Positions 1 to 4,276 of a stretch of DNA of 9,525 nt are shown in pieces (positions within the stretch are counted from its first letter, which is position 1; every line of letters begins with the position of its first letter). The stretch spans positions 1 to 9,525 of the forward strand of contig JAADEN010000119.1 of NCBI GenBank assembly GCA_013153375.1. The letters run 5' to 3'. The DNA comes from Chloroflexota bacterium (GTDB lineage Bacteria > Chloroflexota > Anaerolineae > Anaerolineales > DRMV01). The translations under genes and the position numbers were made by a program. Under the pieces are notes generated by a model. That model worked only from the letters and a program-made list of their open reading frames with translations, had not been told where the DNA came from and searched no databases.

Positions 1-544
1 CGGTGGGCGCGGCCGCGGAGCCGGGCTCGCGGGCGTACACCGTCTGATAACGCTCCGGGTCGGCCACGGGCTTGTGGATGTACGGCGGCAGGGGCACCTG
101 ACCCACCTGGGCCAGCGCGTCGGGGTCCACGGGCCGGTTGAAGCGCACCCGCCGCAGCGGGCCGCCCAGGTCGGCCACGATCTCGGCATCCAGCCCCGCG
201 GCCAGCGCGATGCGTCGTCCGGGGCGCAGGCCCCGGCCCCGCACCAGGGCCTGCCAGGTGTCGGGGGCCTCGGCCCGCAGCAGCAGCAACTCCACCTTGC
301 CGCCCGTGGGCACCTTGCGGCCCCACAACCGGGCGGGGATGACGCGCGTCTGGTTGGCCACCAGCAAATCCCCCGGGCGCAAGAAGCGCCCCAGTTCGTA
401 GAAGCGCGCGTGGGTGATGCCCTGGGTGGCCCGGTCGAGCACCATGAGCCGGGCGTGATCCCGGGGCTCGATGGGCTCCTGGGCGATGAACTCGGGCGGC
501 AGGTCGTAGTCGAAGTCCGCGGTGCGCAGGGGCTGCTCGCTCAT
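1..544 (-). CDS. queA: QueA, S-adenosylmethionine:tRNA ribosyltransferase-isomerase (N-terminal part, runs off the left edge)
   Basis: QueA transfers and isomerises the ribosyl moiety of S-adenosylmethionine onto 7-aminomethyl-7-deazaguanine in tRNA, giving epoxyqueuosine, the penultimate step of queuosine synthesis in the cytoplasm. The first 181 codons are visible, about half of the usual ~340. Family-typical blocks read in order: DFDYDLPPEFIAQEPIEPRD near the N-terminus, then a D-R-A-T segment, FLRPGDLLVANQTRVIPARL, GGKVELLLLR and, close to the edge, PPYIHKP with ERYQTVYAREPGS. The start is the ATG at 544-542, whose first bases overlap the TGA of the PHP gene (ATGA). No good Shine-Dalgarno precedes it, so translational coupling to the upstream gene is likely. 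The identification is secure from the motif series; only the 3' half is unseen. Confidence 0.95.
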   Translation of the reverse strand, partial: MSEQPLRTADFDYDLPPEFIAQEPIEPRDHARLMVLDRATQGITHARFYELGRFLRPGDLLVANQTRVIPARLWGRKVPTGGKVELLLLRAEAPDTWQALVRGRGLRPGRRIALAAGLDAEIVADLGGPLRRVRFNRPVDPDALAQVGQVPLPPYIHKPVADPERYQTVYAREPGSAAAPT

Positions 545-1611
545 GATCCGGGCCGCACATAGATGGGATTGCTGAAAATCCAGCCCCGCCAGCGTCCCCA
601 CGCGTGGCGGTAGGCCTCGACCCGATAGACGCCGGGCGTCCGCACGGGGTAGGCCAGCACCTCCGCGTGGGGCCAGACGCCCACCTCGTGGCCGTCGCGC
701 AGCAGGCGCAGCCGGGCCCGGCCGGGCAGGCGCACCTGCAAGGTCACGCCGCCGTCGAGGCGGATTTCGTCGCCCATCCACGCGGTGCCGGCCGCGCCCT
801 GGGCGCGGAAACGGAAGCCCCGCGCGGAACCCAGCAGGTCGTTGGCCACGAACGCGCGGCCCGCGGCCAGGGCCGTATAGACCGCGTGCCGGTCGGCTTC
901 GACCCGGCCCGCCAGGGGTTCGTCCAACAGCACATGGGTGTTCACGGCCCGAAAGTGCGCCTCGTAGGGGAACAAGCGCACCCGGCCGCCCAACTTGGGG
1001 AGGGCGTGCGCGTCCGCGCCCGCGATGGCCACCACCCGCTGGCCCTGCCGGGTGAGATCGTCCCACAGGCGCAGGGTCTGCGGGAACGGCGCCACGGCCA
1101 CGCGGTGGAATTGCAAGGCGTAGAAGACCGCGTGGGCCCAGGTGCGCAAGTGGCTCTTGAACTCGCTCATCGCGTTCCAGAGTTCGATGCCGTGGTAGCC
1201 CTGCACCTGCCAGGCGCGCCAGGGGAACGCGGCCTCGCCCACCGCGGGCGCGGGCGGGTCGTGGGGATGGGCCAGAAAGGCCAGCCCGCCGCCGCGACGG
1301 GTCGCGTCGATGAGGCGCTGGGGATCGGTCTCGTGGACGGCCAGTTCGGTAGCCACGCCAAAGGTGAGCAAATGGTTGCCCCAGCGTTCGGGCGGCGCGG
1401 TGCGGTCATGCACCTCCTCGCCCATGAGGGCCAGCACCCGCCGCGTGCCGTCGGTGTAGTAGCCCTCGACGCCCTCGACCCGCAGGTTGTGGTCGGTGAA
1501 CTGCACCACATCCACGCCGGCGCGCAGCGCGGCCCGCAGCACCTCCGCGTGGGTGCCGTGCCCGTCGGAGTAGATGGTGTGGATGTGGGGGTGGAAGACG
1601 ATTTCATGCAT
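541..1611 (-). CDS. PHP-domain metal-dependent hydrolase (CehA/McbA-like)
   Basis: Predicted 356-aa cytoplasmic metallohydrolase of the PHP superfamily, whose members hydrolyse phosphoesters with a multi-metal centre; the substrate is unknown. The metal-binding series is visible: His9-x-His11 with Asp16 (HPHIHTIYSDG), Asp40-His41 (FTDHN), Glu65/Glu66 (GEEVH), His80, His115/His117 (AHPHDP) and Asp200/His202 (GADAH). Residues after about 230 look beta-rich and may be an accessory domain. The frame stays open to an upstream ATG at 1677, but those 22 extra residues would be encoded by the tandem repeat and hairpin. I therefore choose the ATG at 1611-1609, which leads straight into HEIVFHPHIH. No Shine-Dalgarno is visible before either start. 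The gene ends in an ATGA overlap with queA, but nothing links PHP chemistry to queuosine; the pairing may only be transcriptional. Family call firm, function open. Confidence 0.85.
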   Translation of the reverse strand: MHEIVFHPHIHTIYSDGHGTHAEVLRAALRAGVDVVQFTDHNLRVEGVEGYYTDGTRRVLALMGEEVHDRTAPPERWGNHLLTFGVATELAVHETDPQRLIDATRRGGGLAFLAHPHDPPAPAVGEAAFPWRAWQVQGYHGIELWNAMSEFKSHLRTWAHAVFYALQFHRVAVAPFPQTLRLWDDLTRQGQRVVAIAGADAHALPKLGGRVRLFPYEAHFRAVNTHVLLDEPLAGRVEADRHAVYTALAAGRAFVANDLLGSARGFRFRAQGAAGTAWMGDEIRLDGGVTLQVRLPGRARLRLLRDGHEVGVWPHAEVLAYPVRTPGVYRVEAYRHAWGRWRGWIFSNPIYVRPGS

Positions 1612-1618
1612 AAGAAGT

Positions 1619-1646
1619 AGTCGGCAGTCGGTGGTCGGTAGTCGGT
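1619..1646. repeat. Tandem heptamer repeat, four copies of (A/G)GTCGG(C/T)
   Basis: Four consecutive 7-bp units read AGTCGGC, AGTCGGT, GGTCGGT and AGTCGGT with no spacer. The array begins 7 bp beyond the chosen start codon of the minus-strand PHP gene, so it occupies the place of that gene's ribosome-binding site. It runs directly into a hairpin element. The period of seven is not a codon multiple, which argues against it being coding. A two-unit version occurs on the other strand at 4170-4183. Confidence 0.85.
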
Positions 1647-1648
1647 AG

Positions 1649-1669
1649 GGGCGCAGCGGTGCTGCGTCC
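1649..1669. repeat. Hairpin element, 9-bp stem with a 3-nt loop
   Basis: GGGCGCAGC pairs with GCTGCGTCC (eight Watson-Crick pairs and one G-T) around the loop GGT. The bases leading into it, CGGTAGGGGCG at 1643-1653, are identical to those leading into the hairpin at 4022-4041. The stem sequences differ but the architecture is shared, as in short dispersed palindromic elements. It is not followed by a T-run, so a simple intrinsic terminator is unlikely. Confidence 0.7.
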
Positions 1670-1687
1670 GAGCACATCGCCCAGCCC

Positions 1688-1709
1688 GCCGCGGGGGATG
1701 GGAGGGGTT
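1688..1709. repeat. Copy 1 of a 22-bp dispersed repeat (inverted relative to 4058-4079)
   Basis: A 22-bp segment beginning GCCGCGGGGG and ending GAGGGGTT recurs exactly, on the opposite strand, at 4058-4079. Just beyond it, GGGG-TTCG-CCCC at 1704-1715 can form a small stem closed by a TTCG tetraloop. Both copies lie outside genes. Confidence 0.75.
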
Positions 1710-1768
1710 CGCCCCCGAGCGGCCACTTCTACATCTTTCTTTTGCGTGCGCCCTTCTCCCGCGCCCGT

Positions 1769-1797
1769 TTGACGCCCGGCAGGGCTTGGGCTATAAT
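1769..1797 (+). promoter_or_regulatory. Sigma70-type promoter for secG
   Basis: A -35 box TTGACG (1769-1774) and a perfect -10 box TATAAT (1792-1797) are separated by exactly 17 bp, close to the housekeeping sigma consensus. Transcription should start near 1804, giving a leader of about 45 nt before the secG GTG. That leader contains a hairpin, GCCCC-AACTC-GGGGC (1807-1821), and then the Shine-Dalgarno. The AT-rich boxes stand out sharply in this GC-rich sequence. Confidence 0.85.
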
Positions 1798-1848
1798 CCG
1801 GCCCGTGCCCCAACTCGGGGCGCGACGATTCATGCTGGGAGGTCCATT

Positions 1849-2073
1849 GTGGAACCCTTTTTGTACACCGCCTTGATTATAACCTCGATCGCGCTCATCA
1901 TCAGCGTGATTTTGCAAAGCAAAGGCGCGGGTCTGGGCGGCCTCACCGGCGCGGACTTCGGCGGCTTCGTCACCGCGCGGCGCGGGCTGGAAAAGACCCT
2001 CTTCCAGGCCACCATCGTGCTGAGCGTGCTGTTCTTCGTGCTGGTCATCCTCATCCTGCGCCTGACGGGGTGA
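1849..2073 (+). CDS. secG: SecG, preprotein translocase subunit
   Basis: SecG is the small membrane subunit of the SecYEG channel that exports unfolded proteins across the cytoplasmic membrane. The 74-aa product has the expected architecture. A first membrane helix (residues 4-22) ends at Q23-SKGAGLGG, and a glycine-rich amphipathic loop carries a charged RRGLEK segment (44-49). A second helix follows (51-70). The length matches compact SecG proteins. The start chosen is GTG at 1849, five bases after a strong Shine-Dalgarno GGGAGGT (1837-1843). The longer reading from ATG 1786 would begin upstream of the -10 box and is rejected. A near-consensus promoter sits directly upstream. The next gene begins 79 bp downstream on the same strand without a clear terminator, so co-transcription is plausible. 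Confidence 0.93.
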   Translation: MEPFLYTALIITSIALIISVILQSKGAGLGGLTGADFGGFVTARRGLEKTLFQATIVLSVLFFVLVILILRLTG

Positions 2074-2103
2074 CGGCGCCGTCCACGCCCGCCCTACCCT
2101 CGG

Positions 2104-2145
2104 ACGGCCTTCCGACCGCGGCGCGGCCCGGCCGTTCGCGGAGCC
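2104..2145. repeat. Intergenic hairpin region containing an 18-bp module shared, inverted, with 5769-5786
   Basis: ACGGCC (2104-2109) can pair with GGCCGT (2130-2135), and CCGCG (2116-2120) can alternatively pair with CGCGG (2137-2141). Positions 2128-2145, CCGGCCGTTCGCGGAGCC, are an exact inverted copy of 5769-5786, and the similarity continues with small indels for about a dozen more bases. The module includes the GGAG at 2140-2143 that is the only visible ribosome-binding site for the binding-protein gene starting at 2153. Confidence 0.75.
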
Positions 2146-2152
2146 TTTCCCC

Positions 2153-3934
2153 ATGAGCACGCCCTCCAACCCCGACCCAACCCCGCCTCAACCCTCGTTT
2201 TGGCGGCGCTACGGCTGGGCCCTGGCCCTCATCGGGCTGGCCGCGGCCCTCATCGGCTTTTTGCTGTGGAGCCAGCGCGGGCCCCAGGGCGGACGCAGCC
2301 CCGCGGCCGTGGGCACGGCCGCGCCCAGCGACGCGCCCGCGCCCGGAGGCACCTACACCGAGGCGCTGGTGGGCGCGCTGGGGCGGCTCAACCCCCTGTT
2401 CGACCACCTCAACCCCGCGGATCGGGATGTCAACCGCCTGCTCTATCGGGGCCTGCTGCGCTTCGACGCCCGCGGGCTGCCGCAACCGGACCTGGCCGAA
2501 GCGTGGGGCGTGTCCAAGGACGGCAAGATCTACAACCTGGCCCTGCGCCGGGGCGCAGTGTGGCACGACGGCAGGCCCATCACCGCGGACGATGTGCTCT
2601 TCACCGTGGAACTGATGCGCCGCGACGACCTGCCTGTGGATCCCAACCTGCGGGAACTCTGGCAGCAGGTCGAAGCCGTGGCCCTGGACGAGGCCACGGT
2701 CCAGTTCCGCCTGGAGGAGCCCTTCGCGCCCTTCCTGGACTACCTGACCTTCGGCATCCTGCCCAAACACGTTTGGGAAGACATTCCGGCCGAGGAGATG
2801 GTGGACGCGGAGGCCAACCTCAAACCCGTGGGCAACGGGCCCTTCCGCTTCGACCATTTTCTGGTCCACCAGGGGCGGGTGACGGGCGTGGTGCTCAAGG
2901 CTTTCGAGGACTTCTACCTGGGTCGGCCTTATCTGGACGAGTTCATCTTCCGCTACTACGACGCGCCCCCGGACACGCTGGCGGCTTACCGCGAGGGCGA
3001 GGTGCTGGGGCTGGCCGAGGTCACGCCCGACATCCTGCCCGCGGCCCTGCAAGAGCCGACGCTGAACTTCTACACCGCGCGGCTGCCGCGGCTGACCCTG
3101 GTGCTGCTCAACCTGCGCCAAAATCAGGTGCCCTTCTTCACCGAGCGCGAAGTGCGCCGCGCGCTGCTCATGGCCATCAATCGGGAGCGCATCATCAAGC
3201 AGGTGCTGGCCGGGCAAGGGCTGGTGGCCGACAGCCCCATCTTCCCCGGCACCTGGGCCTACAACCCGCAGACGCCGCGCGTGCCCTACGACCCCGACGC
3301 CGCGGCCCGGCTGCTGGACGAGGCCGGCTTCGTGCTGGGCGACGACGGCGTGCGGGTCAAGGAAGACACCCGCCTGCGCTTCACCCTCTCGCATCCCAAC
3401 ACGCCCACCCACACGGCCATCGCCCAGGCCCTGCAACGCGATTGGGCCCGCATCGGCGTGGAGGTCAAACTGCAGCCCCTGCCCTACGAGACCCTCATCG
3501 CCGAGCGCCTGGAGCCGCGCAACTACCAGGCCGCGCTGGTGGACATGGACTTCTCCCGCTCGCCCGACCCGGATCCGTATGTGTTCTGGCACAAGGCCGA
3601 AATCTCGGGCGGCGGGCAGAACTACAGCGGCTGGGAGCACGACCGGGCCAGCACCCTGCTGGAACTGGCGCGGGTCACGCCCGACCTGCAAAAACGCACC
3701 AAACTGTACTACAGTTTCCAACAGATTTTCGCGGAGGAACTGCCCGCGCTGCCCCTGTTCTACCCCGTGTACACCTACGCGGTGGACGCGCAGGTCAAGG
3801 GCATCCGCCTGGGGCCGGTGTTCGACCGCAGCGACCGCTTCAACCAGGTGACCGAGTGGTACATGGTGGGCCGGCCCGCGGTCGCGCCCGTGGTGGAGGT
3901 GGAGACCGCCGCGCCCACGCCCGAGGAGCCGTAG
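2153..3934 (+). CDS. Membrane-anchored ABC-type oligopeptide/solute-binding protein (family 5)
   Basis: A 593-aa extracytoplasmic solute-binding protein of the DppA/OppA type (SBP_bac_5), which captures peptides or similar solutes for an ABC importer. Residues 1-20 are Pro-rich and carry two Arg. Residues 21-39 form one hydrophobic helix with no cysteine lipobox, so an uncleaved N-terminal anchor is more likely than a lipoprotein. A Pro/Ala linker leads to the binding domain from about residue 65. Family landmarks are NRLLYRGLLRFD, WHDGRPITADDVLFTVE (GRPITADDV at 140-148), VGNGPFRF (G227-F231), REVRRALLMAINRERII and PDPDPYVFWHK. The tail is acidic and Pro-rich. A weak GGAG (2140-2143) precedes the ATG. 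No permease or ATPase gene is next to it, so it either serves a transporter encoded elsewhere or has a different role. Substrate unknown. Confidence 0.92.
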   Translation: MSTPSNPDPTPPQPSFWRRYGWALALIGLAAALIGFLLWSQRGPQGGRSPAAVGTAAPSDAPAPGGTYTEALVGALGRLNPLFDHLNPADRDVNRLLYRGLLRFDARGLPQPDLAEAWGVSKDGKIYNLALRRGAVWHDGRPITADDVLFTVELMRRDDLPVDPNLRELWQQVEAVALDEATVQFRLEEPFAPFLDYLTFGILPKHVWEDIPAEEMVDAEANLKPVGNGPFRFDHFLVHQGRVTGVVLKAFEDFYLGRPYLDEFIFRYYDAPPDTLAAYREGEVLGLAEVTPDILPAALQEPTLNFYTARLPRLTLVLLNLRQNQVPFFTEREVRRALLMAINRERIIKQVLAGQGLVADSPIFPGTWAYNPQTPRVPYDPDAAARLLDEAGFVLGDDGVRVKEDTRLRFTLSHPNTPTHTAIAQALQRDWARIGVEVKLQPLPYETLIAERLEPRNYQAALVDMDFSRSPDPDPYVFWHKAEISGGGQNYSGWEHDRASTLLELARVTPDLQKRTKLYYSFQQIFAEELPALPLFYPVYTYAVDAQVKGIRLGPVFDRSDRFNQVTEWYMVGRPAVAPVVEVETAAPTPEEP

Positions 3935-4021
3935 CCCCGCGCCTCCCTCGGCCCCGGGGCGGAAAGGGCGAAGTTCGGCCCCGCGCGGCCCGCGGGCCCC
4001 TGTGGATGTCTCGGACGGTAG

Positions 4022-4041
4022 GGGCGACCGGCGGGTCGCCC
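4022..4041. repeat. Hairpin element, perfect 8-bp stem with a 4-nt loop
   Basis: GGGCGACC and GGTCGCCC form a perfect inverted repeat around GGCG. The entry sequence CGGTAGGGGCG (4016-4026) is identical to that of the 1649-1669 element, in the same orientation. Sharing the flank while differing in the stem suggests two members of one dispersed palindromic family, not a gene-specific terminator. Confidence 0.75.
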
Positions 4042-4057
4042 GGCCCGCTTCCGCGCC

Positions 4058-4108
4058 AACCCCTCCCATCCCCCGCGGCCTCGCTGCACTCGGCCGCGGG
4101 GTGGGGTT
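4058..4108. repeat. Long interrupted hairpin containing copy 2 of the 22-bp repeat
   Basis: CCCCGCGGCC (4071-4080) pairs perfectly with GGCCGCGGGG (4092-4101) across an 11-nt loop. Beyond a bulge, AACCCC (4058-4063) can pair with GGGGTT (4103-4108). The left arm (4058-4079) is the exact inverted copy of 1688-1709. The stem is strong enough to affect transcription read-through from the binding-protein gene, but no T-run follows. Confidence 0.75.
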
Positions 4109-4169
4109 TGCAGGCTGGGCGCGAAACACGACACCGCTTCTACAACATTTGCCTGCACCCATCTTCGCC

Positions 4170-4183
4170 TCCGACTTCCGACT
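4170..4183. repeat. Two-unit heptamer repeat TCCGACT TCCGACT
   Basis: Two exact 7-bp units, read on the minus strand as AGTCGGA AGTCGGA, match the AGTCGGN unit of the array at 1619-1646. This pair lies in the -35 region of the promoter for the PLP enzyme gene, ending 15 bp before its -10 box. Confidence 0.6.
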
Positions 4184-4204
4184 CAGCGCCCGTCCTGGTA
4201 TAAT
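4176..4204 (+). promoter_or_regulatory. Extended -10 promoter for the PLP enzyme gene
   Basis: A perfect -10 box TATAAT at 4199-4204 is preceded by TGG (4196-4198), an extended -10 TGN motif. The hexamer at the correct 17-bp spacing, TTCCGA (4176-4181), is a poor -35 and falls inside the heptamer pair. An extended -10 commonly compensates for a weak -35. Transcription should start near 4211. Confidence 0.8.
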
Positions 4205-4210
4205 CGTCTC

Positions 4211-4264
4211 GACGGCCGGGTTGTACCGCGGCCGTTGTACATCTGCCGGCCTCGAGGGCCGGGC
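4211..4264 (+). promoter_or_regulatory. Structured 5' leader with two tandem hairpins
   Basis: Immediately after the expected transcription start, ACGGCCG (4212-4218) pairs perfectly with CGGCCGT (4229-4235) around a 10-nt loop. CCGGCC (4246-4251) then pairs with GGCCGG (4257-4262) around a 5-nt loop. TTGTAC occurs in the first loop (4221-4226) and again between the hairpins (4235-4240). The AAGGAG ribosome-binding site follows one base after the base of the second hairpin. The leader matches no riboswitch class I can recognise. Confidence 0.55.
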
Positions 4265-4276
4265 AAGGAGCACCCC

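Larger units (their letters stand above)
3935..4198. other. Gene-free intergenic stretch rich in hairpins and repeats
   Basis: The open frames through this segment are shadows of the adjacent genes and show no ribosome-binding site or recognisable protein. It holds GCCCCG/CGGGGC (3934-3939 with 3955-3960), a stem just after the binding-protein stop. That stem lacks a T-run, so it is only a weak terminator candidate. A 12-bp palindrome, GGCCCGCGGGCC, lies at 3987-3998. Two repeat-type hairpins and a degenerate heptamer pair, listed separately, fill much of the rest. A comparatively AT-richer stretch at about 4128-4165 shows no structure I can name. Confidence 0.6.

Noticed and set aside
604..1620. 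Plus-strand open frame opposite the PHP gene
   Set aside because: Antisense to a gene with a full set of metal-binding motifs; the composition is that of a GC-rich shadow.
1619..1646. CRISPR-like tandem repeat
   Set aside because: Units are 7 bp and contiguous with no spacers, so this is a simple tandem array, not a CRISPR.
1786..1848. Longer N-terminus for SecG from the ATG at 1786
   Set aside because: It would start upstream of the -10 box and add a non-membrane Arg/Pro stretch; the GTG at 1849 has a textbook Shine-Dalgarno.
3934..3960. Possible intrinsic terminator after the binding-protein gene
   Set aside because: The stem is short with a 15-nt loop and no T-run follows, so it is mentioned only as a weak candidate.
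2200..4203. Long plus-strand open frame in another frame of the binding-protein gene
   Set aside because: Arg/Ala/Pro/Gly-rich translation without motifs; it is a frame shadow caused by high GC at third positions.
2051..4273. Very long minus-strand open frame opposite the binding-protein gene
   Set aside because: It is antisense to a gene with clear family motifs and its translation is Gly/Arg/Val/His-rich, typical of GC-rich antisense frames; no ribosome-binding site or domain is seen.
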